Assembly (NCBI RefSeq): GCF_022698145.1
Contig: NZ_JALDAX010000009.1
Coordinates: forward strand, 62,001-126,000
Source: Streptomyces spinosisporus
GTDB taxonomy: Bacteria; Actinomycetota; Actinomycetes; Streptomycetales; Streptomycetaceae
Direction of reading: 5' to 3'
Length of the DNA stretch: 64,000 bases
A model generated the notes under the pieces. It was given only the letters and a program-made list of their open reading frames with translations, was not told where the DNA came from and made no database searches. Below are positions 12,250 through 21,480 of this stretch, piece by piece (the stretch's first letter is position 1; every line of letters begins with the position of its first letter). The position numbers were made by a program, and so were the translations under genes.

Positions 12250-12432
12250 ATGTCGAAGAACGCGAAGATCGCCGCAGGGGGTGTGGCGGTCGGGCTCATC
12301 CTGCTGATCTGGCTGCCCTGGTGGGCGGCGCTTCTGATAGTCCTGGGAGTGCCGACCGCGGCGTACCTCATGCTGGACCCCTCGCAGCGGCGCAGGCTGC
12401 GCCGCGTCACCCGCAAGGAGCTGGGACGCTGA
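12250..12432 (+). CDS. small two-helix membrane protein
   Basis: A 60-residue protein starting MSKNAKIAAGG with two hydrophobic segments (about 8-25 and 26-42) and a very basic tail (RRRLRRVTRKELGR). The ribosome binding site GAAGGAGG lies about 7 bp before the ATG. I do not recognise a family. Similar small proteins downstream of desaturases occur in Streptomyces, so a role in the membrane near the desaturase is possible but unproven. Confidence 0.75.
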   Translation: MSKNAKIAAGGVAVGLILLIWLPWWAALLIVLGVPTAAYLMLDPSQRRRLRRVTRKELGR

Positions 12433-12451
12433 CGCACACCTCGCGGATCTT

Positions 12452-13843
12452 CTACTGCGCGGGATCGGCCCGCTCGGACAGCCGGCAGGAGTCGACCACA
12501 TCGCCGTCCGCGGGCCGGGTGACGGTGTGGTCCGCGGGCGGCCGGACGCCCTGCTGCACCCAGGACACCAGCGCGTCGAACGCCGACCGGTAGCAGGGCA
12601 GGATCGGCCGCAGCCGGTCCGGATAGGTGTCGTACAGCCCGTCGACGTGCGTCCCGCCCTGGATCGTGTAGTAGCGGTGCAGCGGTCCGCGTCCGCTCGC
12701 GTCGATCATGCGCGCGTAGACGTCCGAATCGGCGGCCTTGGGCAGCAGGGAGTCCAGGTCGCCGTGGAGCGTGATCAGCGGTCGGCCGATGCGCCCGGTC
12801 AGCGACACCCGGGCCACGGCCCGGTGGACGGCTGCCGGCCGGGACGCGTAGTCGTACACCGCGTCGCGGGCACAGGGCGAGAGGATCTGCTCCGGGGTGC
12901 TGCCCGCGGAGGGGCCCGGGCAGCCGGGGTCGTAGGCCGGGTCGAACTCGGCGCGGTAGATCTTCTGCGTGACCCCCCAGTACGCCTTCTCGTGGTAGGG
13001 CCACAGGAATTCGGAGCCGCGCGCGAAGCCCGCCGCGTACATGTCCTCGTCGTCCGCCCAGCCCAGCGTCCGGCCCACCGCGGTGGGCAGCGAGGTGAGC
13101 AGGCTGGGGCCGTCGGCGGTCCACAGAGCGCCTTCCCAGTCGACGCCGCCGTCGTAGAGCTCCGGATGGTTCTCCAGCTGCCAGCGGGTGAGGTAGCCGC
13201 CGTTGGAGATGCCGGTCATATAGGTGCGGCGGGGCGCGTGCCCGTAGCGCTGGGCGACCACACGCCTTGCCGCGCGGGTGAGTTGGGTGGTCCTGGTGTT
13301 CCACTCGGCGATCGCGTCGCCGGGCCGGGCTCCGTCGCGGTAGAAGTCGGCACCGCTGTTGCCCTTGTCCGTCGCCGCGTACGCGTAGCCCTCGGCGAGC
13401 ACCTGGTCGGAGATCGCCGTGTCCGTCGCGTACTGCTTGCGCGTGCCGGGAGCGCCGGTGACCACCAGGCCGCCGTTCCAGTGGTCCGGCATCCGGATCA
13501 CGAACTGCGCGTCGTGCTGCCAGCCGTGGGTGATGTTGAAGTGCGAGGAGTCCGGGAAGTAGCCGTCGATCTGCACTCCTGCGACTCCGGACGGAGTGCG
13601 GGTGGCCTTCGCCGTCAGCCCCGCTTGGTCGGCCAGGTCGGTGTACGGCGTACCCACGAGCCCCGTCGTGGTCAGATCGGGCAGACAGGCGGCCTGTTGG
13701 AAGGCGGCGCCCGGCACATGCACCCGGTCGAGGCGGGCGCAGTGACTCCCGTCTGCTGCGCCGGCCTGGGCGGAAGCCGGCCAGACGACGGCGGCAGCCA
13801 CCAGGGTGGCGGCAGCGAGCGGAACACTGCGGGACGGACGCAT
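12452..13843 (-). CDS. secreted alpha/beta hydrolase (tannase / hydroxybutyrate-oligomer hydrolase-like)
   Basis: A 463-residue exported esterase. A Sec signal (arginine-containing start, hydrophobic core, cut after about AQAGA) precedes a hydrolase domain with the nucleophile elbow GISNGGY and later HGDLDSLLP and QGGTHVDG segments carrying the probable catalytic Asp and His. The insertion between nucleophile and Asp is long, as in tannase/feruloyl esterases and in 3-hydroxybutyrate oligomer hydrolases. I cannot choose between those substrates. The ATG at 13843 has GGAGG upstream. Two Cys pairs in the exported part could form disulphides. It converges on the small membrane protein with only 19 bp between stops. 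Confidence 0.82.
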   Translation of the reverse strand: MRPSRSVPLAAATLVAAAVVWPASAQAGAADGSHCARLDRVHVPGAAFQQAACLPDLTTTGLVGTPYTDLADQAGLTAKATRTPSGVAGVQIDGYFPDSSHFNITHGWQHDAQFVIRMPDHWNGGLVVTGAPGTRKQYATDTAISDQVLAEGYAYAATDKGNSGADFYRDGARPGDAIAEWNTRTTQLTRAARRVVAQRYGHAPRRTYMTGISNGGYLTRWQLENHPELYDGGVDWEGALWTADGPSLLTSLPTAVGRTLGWADDEDMYAAGFARGSEFLWPYHEKAYWGVTQKIYRAEFDPAYDPGCPGPSAGSTPEQILSPCARDAVYDYASRPAAVHRAVARVSLTGRIGRPLITLHGDLDSLLPKAADSDVYARMIDASGRGPLHRYYTIQGGTHVDGLYDTYPDRLRPILPCYRSAFDALVSWVQQGVRPPADHTVTRPADGDVVDSCRLSERADPAQ

Positions 13844-14109
13844 GACGGCCTCCGGGGCAGGGGAGCGGAAGGACGACCGCAGGAGTGCGGGCGCCATGGG
13901 CTGCCCCATGGTGCGGTCCGGCCCTCAGAGCATCCATGGGCCGGGACCACATTGAAGGCCGTCATGACATGGCGGCTCAGTACAGGGTCGCGGGTGACGT
14001 CCCGTGCACGGACAACTCCCGCGCACAGGAAGGAGATCGGCGACGCACGGCTCCTTCACGGTGAGTGGGCAAGGGTTGAGCCGCCCTTACGCGCCCACCG
14101 GGTGGGAAT

Positions 14110-14988
14110 TCAACTGGGCCGGACAGCCATCTTCTCGAGCGCCTCCAGGAGGCCGGGCAGTTCCGGTCCGCGGCCGACCGGGAGCACCTCGCCGGGCTCC
14201 GCGTCGAGCAGGACGAACGCGATGTCGTCGGTCCTGGCCACGAGCGACCAGCCCGGACCGTCGGCGCGCAGCGTCCGCGCGTCGCCGGGCGCGAACGAGG
14301 ACCGGACACGGCCGAGCGGCGGCGGCTTCTCCACATAGCCGCGTGCCTCCGCCAGCACGCGCTGTATCCCGCCGTGCTTCCCGGGACCGGCCTCCTGCCC
14401 GTTCTGCTCGGCGTGCTCGTCCTTCGCTTCCTCCTGCGCGGCCTCGGCGGGACCGTCGGACGCCTGGGCCTCGTCCGCGTTCGCGAAGGAGGCATCGTCG
14501 ATCTGCTCCCGCCACATGGCCCACTGCAGCGCGATCTCGTCGGCGCCCAGGCGCCGTTGGGCGGGCCCCCACCTGCTCGTGTCCGGCGGCGCCAGCGGCG
14601 GGCCGTCCGCGGTCTCGGGGTCGGGATCGTGCGGCGCGGGCACGCCGGGGGCCGCGACGGCAACCGCGAGCGGCCAGCCCGGCAGCGCGGCCACGACCGA
14701 ACGCTCGTCGGGAGACAGGTCGTACTCCATCCCGCAGTCCCAGGACGCGATGGCGACCGCGACCAGGGAGACGTCGTCGACCACGACGGTCCACCGGGCA
14801 CCGTCGCCGTCCTGGCCGAGTACCAGGCCGTATCCGTCGGCGAGCGGCGCGAGACCGAGCGCCGAGCAGGCCTCCGGATAGTCGTCGCCGAGCACGCTCG
14901 GGAACTTCGCCGGCGTCAGAAGTACCGCCGTGAGCACATAAAGCGCTTCGTCCGCGGCGGCGACGGCGTCCTCGTCCGTCCCGGCCAT
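14110..14988 (-). CDS. conserved Streptomyces hypothetical protein, acidic
   Basis: A 292-residue protein that I do not assign to a functional family. The N-terminal half (about 1-110) reads as a mixed alpha/beta domain (AALPGWPLAVAVAAPG). A central Pro/Asp-rich linker and an Ala/Glu-rich, probably coiled segment (about 170-215) follow, and then a second small domain ending in AQL-like Leu/Glu residues. No signal peptide, no membrane helix and no catalytic motif is visible. The start ATG at 14988 is preceded by GGGGAGG. The 266 bp between this gene and the secreted hydrolase holds no convincing gene. Confidence 0.75.
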   Translation of the reverse strand: MAGTDEDAVAAADEALYVLTAVLLTPAKFPSVLGDDYPEACSALGLAPLADGYGLVLGQDGDGARWTVVVDDVSLVAVAIASWDCGMEYDLSPDERSVVAALPGWPLAVAVAAPGVPAPHDPDPETADGPPLAPPDTSRWGPAQRRLGADEIALQWAMWREQIDDASFANADEAQASDGPAEAAQEEAKDEHAEQNGQEAGPGKHGGIQRVLAEARGYVEKPPPLGRVRSSFAPGDARTLRADGPGWSLVARTDDIAFVLLDAEPGEVLPVGRGPELPGLLEALEKMAVRPS

Positions 14989-15125
14989 GGCTGCCTCCCC
15001 ATCGATTCATCCGATCGCGCGCACCCTAATGCGCGCGGAAGCAGCTTGTCACGACTCGCAAGCGCACGTGGACCTGCAGTTTTCCGGCTGGACGGGGCGA
15101 ATCGGCCACTCCCGACGCGACGTCG

Positions 15126-15422
15126 TCAGGCCGCCGGAAGCCCGAGCAGCGCGCGGGCCACCGTTCCCGGCGACTCGTCTCGCTCGCGCGCCAGTGCGAT
15201 GACTGCCCTGCATGCCAGCTCATTCACCCCGAAGGACAGGGCCTCCGGCGACACCCAGCCCGCCGCCTCGTCGATCCGGTCCTGGTCGTCCTCCGCGCAG
15301 GCCGAGACATACGCGGCAGCGGCTTCGAAAAGATTGTGTGTACGTTTGTCCCGGCCGTTGTCGAGGTCCGCGCGTACGGCATTGAGGAATCTTGTACAGG
15401 ACTTCCGCACCCTGCCCAACAT
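15126..15422 (-). CDS. small helical hypothetical protein
   Basis: A 98-residue, mostly helical cytoplasmic protein starting MLGRVRKSC. A GTG three codons upstream (15431) is a possible alternative start, but the GGGGAAGG sequence is better spaced for the ATG at 15422. No domain is recognised. The sequence has no Cys pair, membrane segment or catalytic signature. It lies upstream of the acidic hypothetical protein on the same strand with 137 bp between. Confidence 0.6.
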   Translation of the reverse strand: MLGRVRKSCTRFLNAVRADLDNGRDKRTHNLFEAAAAYVSACAEDDQDRIDEAAGWVSPEALSFGVNELACRAVIALARERDESPGTVARALLGLPAA

Positions 15423-15538
15423 GCTGACCACCTTCCCCCTGCGTGGTTGCCCGTGGCTGATCGTTCATCTCCTGCTATTCAACCTAGAGTTGGAACTCCG
15501 GCGGCAGAAGAGCGACGGGTGCGTGAACCGCATGTGGA

Positions 15539-16063
15539 TCAGCCGTCCAGCGCCCCGATGGTCTCGCGCAGCCAGGTGAGTTCGGCCCGTGATGTGGCAC
15601 GTGCGATGGTCAGCAGCCCGCGCCGGAAGGGATCGTCCAGTTCCTCGGCGCGCAGCGGCCGATCGCCGTCGTAGAAGAAGCTCGCCGGCTCCTCCAGGAA
15701 GGCCAGCCTGCGCCTGAGCACGGCCGCCTGTGCCGGGGCGTCGTCGAGGTGCCGGAGGAAGGCGAGCACCGTGAACCAGCGGTTCTCGTCGGTGATGTCG
15801 CGCCGAGGGGGCTCGGCGAGCCGGCGGCGCAGTTCCTGTCTGCCCTCCTCGGTGAGCGTCAGGACGTGCCGCGGGGCGGCCACGGCGCCGGGCTCGGTGG
15901 CGCGCGCCAGCAGACCGGCTTTCTCCAGACGCTTGATCGCCGGGTACAGCGTGCTCTCGGCCACGGGTTTCACATGGCCGGTCAGCGCAGTGATGCGCTT
16001 GCGCAGCTCGTAGCCGTGCAGGGGGGCCTCGTACAGGAAGCCGAGGATGGCCAGTTCCAGCAT
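15539..16063 (-). CDS. PadR-family transcriptional regulator
   Basis: A 174-residue regulator. The N-terminal PadR winged helix is clear: LELAILGFLYEAPLHGYEL, then STLYPAIKRLEKAGL and the wing around LTLTEEG. A C-terminal helical region of the Vir_act_alpha_C kind follows (about 90-170). The ATG at 16063 gives the canonical PadR N-terminus. It is divergent from an alpha/beta hydrolase with 133 bp between, and that gap carries three evenly spaced direct repeats that are good operator candidates. It probably represses itself and the hydrolase. The ligand is unknown. Confidence 0.92.
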   Translation of the reverse strand: MLELAILGFLYEAPLHGYELRKRITALTGHVKPVAESTLYPAIKRLEKAGLLARATEPGAVAAPRHVLTLTEEGRQELRRRLAEPPRRDITDENRWFTVLAFLRHLDDAPAQAAVLRRRLAFLEEPASFFYDGDRPLRAEELDDPFRRGLLTIARATSRAELTWLRETIGALDG

Positions 16064-16088
16064 GCCCGCATTCTCTCCCACGGGCGTA

Positions 16089-16128
16089 GTACATCGCCTC
16101 CCCCATACATCGGTTTCTGGATACATCC
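16089..16128. promoter_or_regulatory. three phased TACATC direct repeats (putative PadR operator)
   Basis: GTACATCG (16089), ATACATCG (16105) and ATACATCC (16121) recur at exactly 16-bp intervals between the divergent PadR and hydrolase genes. PadR operators commonly contain ATACAT/ATGTAT elements. Assignment to this PadR protein is inference. Confidence 0.65.
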
Positions 16129-16196
16129 GTTGCGAGGTATTGTCGCGGAGTGTCGTCGGCGGCCATGGGGGCCGCTGGGTCATGGGAAGGGGCGCG

Positions 16197-16952
16197 ATGA
16201 GGCAGGCCGATTTCGACGGCAGGGGGAGCTGCATCCGGTGGACGGAAACGCCCGGCGAGGAACCCGCGCGCGTGTACGTGCACGGACTGGGCGCACTGTC
16301 GGCCGTCTACCACGCGCACATCGCGGCCCGGCCCGAACTGGCGGGGCGGCGCAGCCTGTTCGTGGACCTGCCGGGACACGGCATCAGCGACCGCCCCCGG
16401 CACTTCGGCTACACCCTCGAGGAGCACGCCGACGCACTGGCCGCAGCGCTGGACGCGGCGGGCCTGACCGGCGCCGAGCTGGTGGCGCACAGCATGGGCG
16501 GCACGGTCGCCGTCGTGCTCGCCCACAGGCGGCCGGACCTGGTCTCCCGGCTGGTCCTCACAGAGGCCAATCTCGACCCCGAGCCACCGCCCACTGCGGG
16601 CAGCAGCAGCATCGCCTCCTACGGGGAGGACGCGTTCGTGAACGGCGGCCACGCGCGCGTGCTGGAAACGGTGGGCCCGGTGTGGGCGGCGACCATGCGG
16701 CTGGCCGACCCGCGCGCCCTGCACCGTTCGGCCACCGGTCTGTGGCGCGGTTCGAACCCGCCCGCGCGCGAGATCCTCGAGGGGCTGCCGGTCGACCGCG
16801 TGTATCTGCAGGGCGAGCTGAGCGGCGAACTCGCGGGCAGGCAAGCCCTGGAGGCGTCCGGCGTACGCGTGGTGACGGTGCCGGGCGCGGGCCACAACGT
16901 CATGTTCGACAACCCCGACGCCTTCGCGGCGGCGGTCGCGGGCCCGCGCTGA
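16197..16952 (+). CDS. alpha/beta-fold hydrolase
   Basis: A cytoplasmic hydrolase of 251 residues. The oxyanion segment VHGLGALS, a DLPGHGISDRP strand, the nucleophile elbow AHSMGG and the C-terminal PGAGHNVMFDNP with the catalytic His are all visible, the usual order for the AB_hydrolase_1 family. The substrate is unknown; esters, lactones and haloalkanes are all handled by relatives. The ATG at 16197 follows GGAAGGGG. The frame is open upstream through the intergenic region, but that would overlap the PadR operator. Divergence from PadR suggests PadR control, perhaps relieved by a toxic ester or phenolic compound. Confidence 0.88.
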   Translation: MRQADFDGRGSCIRWTETPGEEPARVYVHGLGALSAVYHAHIAARPELAGRRSLFVDLPGHGISDRPRHFGYTLEEHADALAAALDAAGLTGAELVAHSMGGTVAVVLAHRRPDLVSRLVLTEANLDPEPPPTAGSSSIASYGEDAFVNGGHARVLETVGPVWAATMRLADPRALHRSATGLWRGSNPPAREILEGLPVDRVYLQGELSGELAGRQALEASGVRVVTVPGAGHNVMFDNPDAFAAAVAGPR

Positions 16953-16955
16953 GAC

Positions 16956-17564
16956 TCAGTCCTCCCGGACGGCGAGGGCCAGGAAGCGGGCGTCCTCGTC
17001 GACGTACGAGGTCATGCGCCACCCCGAACCGGCCAGCAGGGGTCGCAGGTTGGGCTCCGCGCGCAGGTCGTCCGGGGTGATCCGGCGGCCCTGGCGTGCG
17101 GCCAGTGCCGCCCGGCCGATGGGGTGGAACAGGGCCAGCGTGCCGCCCGGGCGGACCACGCGGGCCAACTCCCGCAGATTCTCCCCAGGGTTGGGCAGGT
17201 GGGCGATGAGGCCGGCGGCGAACACCGCGTCGAGCGATCGCGACCGCAACGGCAGCATCGCCACGTCGGCGAGCAGCAACTGCCCGTCGCGGTCCCTCCC
17301 GGCCCGTTCGGCGGCCTCCAGCATGGCCGGGGTCAGATCGGCCCCTACGACGACGCCCGAGGGCCCCACGGCGGCACGCAGCGGCGTCAGGGCCCGGCCG
17401 GTGCCGCAGCCCGCGTCGAGCACCCGGTCTCCCTCACGCAGCTCCAGATCGGCGACCGCTGCGGCGTAGGCCGGGCCGTCGTCGGGGAACCTGCTGTCCC
17501 AGTCGGCGGCACGGGCGCCGAAGAACTCCTGAACGTGCGTGTGGTCGTCGCTCATGTTCCGCAT
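16956..17564 (-). CDS. class I SAM-dependent methyltransferase
   Basis: A 202-residue methyltransferase with motif I VLDAGCGTGRALTPL, the acidic loop GADLTPAMLE, and RVVRPGGTLALFHPIG as post-motif III, so the UbiE/Methyltransf_11 pattern is complete. The first ATG (17564) has GAGGG just upstream and is preferred over the second ATG three codons later. The stop lies 4 bp from that of the convergent hydrolase. No biosynthetic cluster surrounds it, so the substrate is unknown. Confidence 0.87.
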   Translation of the reverse strand: MRNMSDDHTHVQEFFGARAADWDSRFPDDGPAYAAAVADLELREGDRVLDAGCGTGRALTPLRAAVGPSGVVVGADLTPAMLEAAERAGRDRDGQLLLADVAMLPLRSRSLDAVFAAGLIAHLPNPGENLRELARVVRPGGTLALFHPIGRAALAARQGRRITPDDLRAEPNLRPLLAGSGWRMTSYVDEDARFLALAVRED

Positions 17565-17707
17565 GATCCCTCACCGACACGGATGACCCCGCTGTGCACA
17601 CGTTCGAACCTGACGTGGTCGTACAGGTGCACCACTGCGCCATATTCCAACAGCTTTCGATCTGCGCCCCCTGTGTGCGCCCCGGCCGGGTCTAGCGTCC
17701 CGGGGCC

Positions 17708-18481
17708 ATGGGACACCTGGACCATGCCACGTTCGGCTGGCTGACGCCCGCACTGTCGTACGCGATGGCCTGCACGGGCGCCGCACTGGGACTGCGCTGT
17801 ACCGTCCGAGCGCTCGGCGCCACGGGACGCTCGCGCCGCAACTGGCTCGTCACCGCGGCCTCGGCGATCGGCACCGGCATCTGGACCATGCACTTCGTGG
17901 CCATGCTCGGCTTCGGCGTCAACGGCACCGACATCCGCTACGACGTCCCCCTGACCCTCCTCAGTCTCGTCGTCGCGATGCTCGTGGTGTGCGCGGGCGT
18001 CTTCGCCGTCGGCCACAGCCGCGACCGCACGCGTGCGCTCCTCCTGGGCGGCCTCACCACCGGGCTCGGCGTCGCCAGCATGCACTACCTGGGCATGGCG
18101 GCGGTGCGACTGCACGGCCAGGTCGGCTACGACCCGCCACTCGTCGCCCTCTCCGTCCTGATCGCCGTGGTCGCGGCGACGGCGGCCCTGTGGGCGGCGC
18201 TCAACATCAAGTCGCCCCTCGCCGTCACCGGCGCCTCACTGATCATGGGGGCCGCGGTGAGCAGCATGCACTACACGGGGATGTTCGCGGTGAGCGTCCA
18301 CGTCACCCCTTCCGGCGGGTCCCTCCCCGGCGCCACGGCGATGCAGTTCATCTTCCCCCTCGCCGTCGGCCTCGGCTCCTATCTCTTCCTGACCTCGGCC
18401 TTCGTCGCGCTGTCGCCAACGACCGGGGAGCGCGAGGCATCCGCCTCGGCCCAGCGTCCGGTCGAGAGTTCCGCCCACTGA
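17708..18481 (+). CDS. MHYT-domain integral membrane sensor
   Basis: A seven-helix membrane protein of 257 residues with the three MHYT signatures of the domain: TMHFVAM (about 58), SMHYLGM (about 122) and SMHYTGM (about 184). MHYT domains are proposed to bind copper and to sense oxygen, CO or NO at the membrane. They are usually fused to GGDEF, EAL or kinase domains, but here the domain stands alone. The conservon histidine kinase cvnA begins only 39 bp downstream on the same strand, so co-transcription and a partner role as the sensory input are plausible. That link is inference. Confidence 0.9.
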   Translation: MGHLDHATFGWLTPALSYAMACTGAALGLRCTVRALGATGRSRRNWLVTAASAIGTGIWTMHFVAMLGFGVNGTDIRYDVPLTLLSLVVAMLVVCAGVFAVGHSRDRTRALLLGGLTTGLGVASMHYLGMAAVRLHGQVGYDPPLVALSVLIAVVAATAALWAALNIKSPLAVTGASLIMGAAVSSMHYTGMFAVSVHVTPSGGSLPGATAMQFIFPLAVGLGSYLFLTSAFVALSPTTGEREASASAQRPVESSAH

Positions 18482-18520
18482 CGGCGGGCCCGGCCCGAAC
18501 CAGCCCCGAGCGAGGAGGCC

Positions 18521-21025
18521 ATGCGTACACCCCGCAGGACATCCGTCCCCGAACCACCGCCCGCACCGCTCGTGCGCGGCCGGCGTGCCCATGCAGGGCC
18601 GCCCGCCGACGAGGATCCGGACGAGCCCGCGGACCGGGTGCCGGACCGCGCGGCGGAGCCGGGCGGGCGCCGGCGGATACGGCCTCGCACAGTGCGGGCG
18701 AAGATCGTCTGCCTGCTGATGGTCCCGGTGGTCTCGCTGCTGGCCCTGTGGGCGTACGCCACCGTCAGCACCGCCCAGGACATCGCCCGGCTGCGGCAGG
18801 CACAGCGCGTCGACTCCGGGATCCGCGCACCCCTCACCACGGCTGTCGCCGCACTGCAGGCCGAACGCACCGCCGCCGTGGGACAAGCGACCGACCCGTC
18901 GGCCCGGCACAGCGGCGACTACAAGAAGCTCGCACAGCGCACCGACAAAGCGATGGCCCGGCTGCGGCTCGGGGAGGACCACACCGTCGCCGACAGCGAG
19001 GAACTGCCTCCCGCGGTGGCCCAGCGGCTCAAGACCTTCGTCGCCGGTGCCGAACAACTGCCCGCCCTGCGCAGGTCGGTGCTCGACGGCCGGACGGACT
19101 GGGCGGCGACGTACGGGCAGTACACGAAGACCATCGGCGGCGCGTTCACGGTCGGCGGCGCGCTCACCGGCATCCAGGGCGCCGGCTCCGACACGCGCGT
19201 GCTGCTCGAACTCTCCCGCGCGGGTGAGGCATTGGCGCAGGAGGACGCGGTACTCGCGGGTGTTCCGGCGGCGGACGGCCTCAGCGGTGAGCGGCTGCGC
19301 CTGTTCACCGAAGCCGTCGGCATCAGGCGCGCCCTCACCACCGCCACCGTCGCCGACCTGAGCGGCCCCGCGCGCGACGGCTGGCAGCGCCTCGCGGGCA
19401 GCGGCGCGTACACCGCGCTGGGCACCACGGAGAACGCGATCGCAGGTGGCACACCTGGCCCGCTCACCGGCACACCCGAGAGCACCTGGCGCACGGCACA
19501 CGCGCGCGTGCAGGGCGCGATGCGTGCCATCGAGGAGAACGGGACACGCACCCCCACGGAACGCGCCGCCCCGCTGATGCACGCGCTGCTCACTCCCGCC
19601 GGAGCCGCGGTGCTGCTCGGCCTCGCCGCGGTCATCGCCTCGCTCGTCATCTCCGTACGGATCGGACGCGGCCTCGTCGTCGAGCTGGTGAACCTGCGCA
19701 ACAGCGCCCTGAGGATCGCCCGGCACAGCCTGCCCGAAGCGATGCGGAAGCTGCGCACGGGCGAGGAGATCGACATCAACGCCGAGGCACCGCCCGGACC
19801 GCCCGCCGAGGACGAGGCCGGACAGGTCGCAGAAGCCCTGGGCACCGTGCACCGCGCCGCCCTGCGCGCAGCCGTCGAGCGCGCCGAACTCGCCGGCGGC
19901 ATCTCCAGGATCTTCGTCAACCTGGCCCGTCGCAGCCAAGTGCTCGTCCACCGCCAACTGAGCCTGCTCGACAGCATGGAACGCCGGTCCGACGACCCGG
20001 GCGAACTCGGCGACCTCTTCCGGCTCGACCACCTCACCACGCGGATGCGACGCCACGCCGAGAGCCTGATCATCCTCTCCGGAGCGGCACCCGGCCGGGC
20101 ATGGCGCATGCCCGTCTCGCTGACGAACGTGGTGCGCGCGGCCGTGTCCGAGGTCGAGGACTACGCGCGCGTGGAGGTACGTCACCTCCCCGAGGCGTCC
20201 GTCGTTGGCGTGGCCGTCGCCGACCTCACGCACCTGCTGGCCGAGATCATCGAGAACGCGGCACAGTTCTCGCCGCCCCACACGCGCGTGCGCATCACCG
20301 GAGAACCCGTCGGCAACGGCTACGTCGTCGAGGTGGAGGACCGCGGCCTGGGCATGGGTGACCAGGCTCTGGCCGAGGCGAACCGCCGCATCGAGCAGTC
20401 CGAGGCCCTCGACCTCTTCGACAGCGACCGGCTCGGCCTCTTCGTCGTCAGCAGGCTCGCCGCCCGCCACGGCATCAAGGTGCATCTGCGCACCTCGCCC
20501 TACGGCGGGACCACCGCGGTCGTTCTGCTGCCCACGGCCCTGCTGCACGGCGGCGCCGCCGACCGTTCCCCGGCGAGGACCGAGCGCCCACAACCACAGG
20601 TGGAGCGCGAGTACGTGCGCACGTCCGATGACGACGGCCACCAGGAGCCCGTCTCGCCGAAGGCCGAGCGGCCCGCGCTGCCCGCCCACGCACCGGCCCC
20701 GGCACGGACGGCGGCCGACACCCCACCCCCCGGAGTCACCACCTTGCGACCGCACCGTCCCCCGGAGGAAGCCGAGGAGTCCGACGACCTGCCACGCCGC
20801 GTGCGCCAGGCACACCTCGTCCCCCAACTGCGCACACAGCCCTCCGAGGAACCGGTCAGGGCGCCGGTCTCCCCGGCCGACGACGAGCGCACTCCCGAGA
20901 TCGTGCGCCGGCGCATGGCGGCCTACCGCGACGGCTGGCGGCGCGGCGGCGGCAGACAACCCGGCCGCGCGGCGGGACCGGATTCCGCACCGCGCGACGA
21001 CAGCACCGAAGGAGACCGCGCATGA
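18521..21025 (+). CDS. cvnA: conservon sensor histidine-kinase-like protein CvnA
   Basis: An 834-residue membrane sensor kinase. After a basic, proline-rich head come a first membrane helix (about 61-83), an extracytoplasmic helical region of the nitrate/nitrite-sensing (NIT) type (about 84-350), and a second helix (about 356-382) running into a HAMP-like linker. The GHKL ATPase domain shows the N box EIIENAAQFSPP (about 570-585), the G1 box DRGLGMGD and the G2 box GLFVVSRLA. The C-terminal 170 residues are Pro/Arg-rich and disordered. Its stop overlaps the cvnB start as ATGA. In Streptomyces, CvnA-D form a membrane-associated, G-protein-like signalling set. Confidence 0.95.
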   Translation: MRTPRRTSVPEPPPAPLVRGRRAHAGPPADEDPDEPADRVPDRAAEPGGRRRIRPRTVRAKIVCLLMVPVVSLLALWAYATVSTAQDIARLRQAQRVDSGIRAPLTTAVAALQAERTAAVGQATDPSARHSGDYKKLAQRTDKAMARLRLGEDHTVADSEELPPAVAQRLKTFVAGAEQLPALRRSVLDGRTDWAATYGQYTKTIGGAFTVGGALTGIQGAGSDTRVLLELSRAGEALAQEDAVLAGVPAADGLSGERLRLFTEAVGIRRALTTATVADLSGPARDGWQRLAGSGAYTALGTTENAIAGGTPGPLTGTPESTWRTAHARVQGAMRAIEENGTRTPTERAAPLMHALLTPAGAAVLLGLAAVIASLVISVRIGRGLVVELVNLRNSALRIARHSLPEAMRKLRTGEEIDINAEAPPGPPAEDEAGQVAEALGTVHRAALRAAVERAELAGGISRIFVNLARRSQVLVHRQLSLLDSMERRSDDPGELGDLFRLDHLTTRMRRHAESLIILSGAAPGRAWRMPVSLTNVVRAAVSEVEDYARVEVRHLPEASVVGVAVADLTHLLAEIIENAAQFSPPHTRVRITGEPVGNGYVVEVEDRGLGMGDQALAEANRRIEQSEALDLFDSDRLGLFVVSRLAARHGIKVHLRTSPYGGTTAVVLLPTALLHGGAADRSPARTERPQPQVEREYVRTSDDDGHQEPVSPKAERPALPAHAPAPARTAADTPPPGVTTLRPHRPPEEAEESDDLPRRVRQAHLVPQLRTQPSEEPVRAPVSPADDERTPEIVRRRMAAYRDGWRRGGGRQPGRAAGPDSAPRDDSTEGDRA

Positions 21026-21459
21026 TCCAGGACCCGAGCACCAGAGCCGTCCGACGAACCGGTGAACTCGACTGGCTGCTGGACGACCTGGTGCTGCGCG
21101 TGAGCGAAGTGCGGCATGCCGTGGTGCTCTCCAACGACGGGCTCGCCGTGGGCGCGTCGACCGAGCTGCGACGCGAGGACGCGGAGCATCTCGCCGCCGT
21201 GGCGTCCGGCTTCCACAGCCTCGCCAAGGGCGCGGGACGCCACTTCGACACCGGCGCGGTGCGCCAGACCCTGGTGGAGATGGACGACGGCTTCCTGTTC
21301 GTGGCCGCCGCGGGCGACGGCTCCTGCCTCGCCGTGCTCACCGCCGTGAACGCCGACATCGGCCTGGTGGCGTACGAGATGGCACGGCTGGTCAAACGCG
21401 TCGGTGAGCATCTGTGCACACCCACGCGCGTCGCCGCCCGGCCGCCCGCGGGCCGGTGA
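21022..21459 (+). CDS. cvnB: roadblock/LC7-domain protein CvnB
   Basis: A 145-residue roadblock/LC7 protein (longin-like dimer) that in conservons links the kinase CvnA to the GTPase CvnD, probably as its activating partner. LDWLLDDLVLRVSEVRHAV, LSNDGLAVGAS and LRREDAEHLAAVASG are the typical blocks. It overlaps cvnA by 4 bp and lies 21 bp ahead of cvnC. A close paralogue lies 1.7 kb downstream at 23137. Confidence 0.95.
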   Translation: MIQDPSTRAVRRTGELDWLLDDLVLRVSEVRHAVVLSNDGLAVGASTELRREDAEHLAAVASGFHSLAKGAGRHFDTGAVRQTLVEMDDGFLFVAAAGDGSCLAVLTAVNADIGLVAYEMARLVKRVGEHLCTPTRVAARPPAGR

Positions 21460-21480
21460 GGCGAGAGGTGACGCGCCGCC

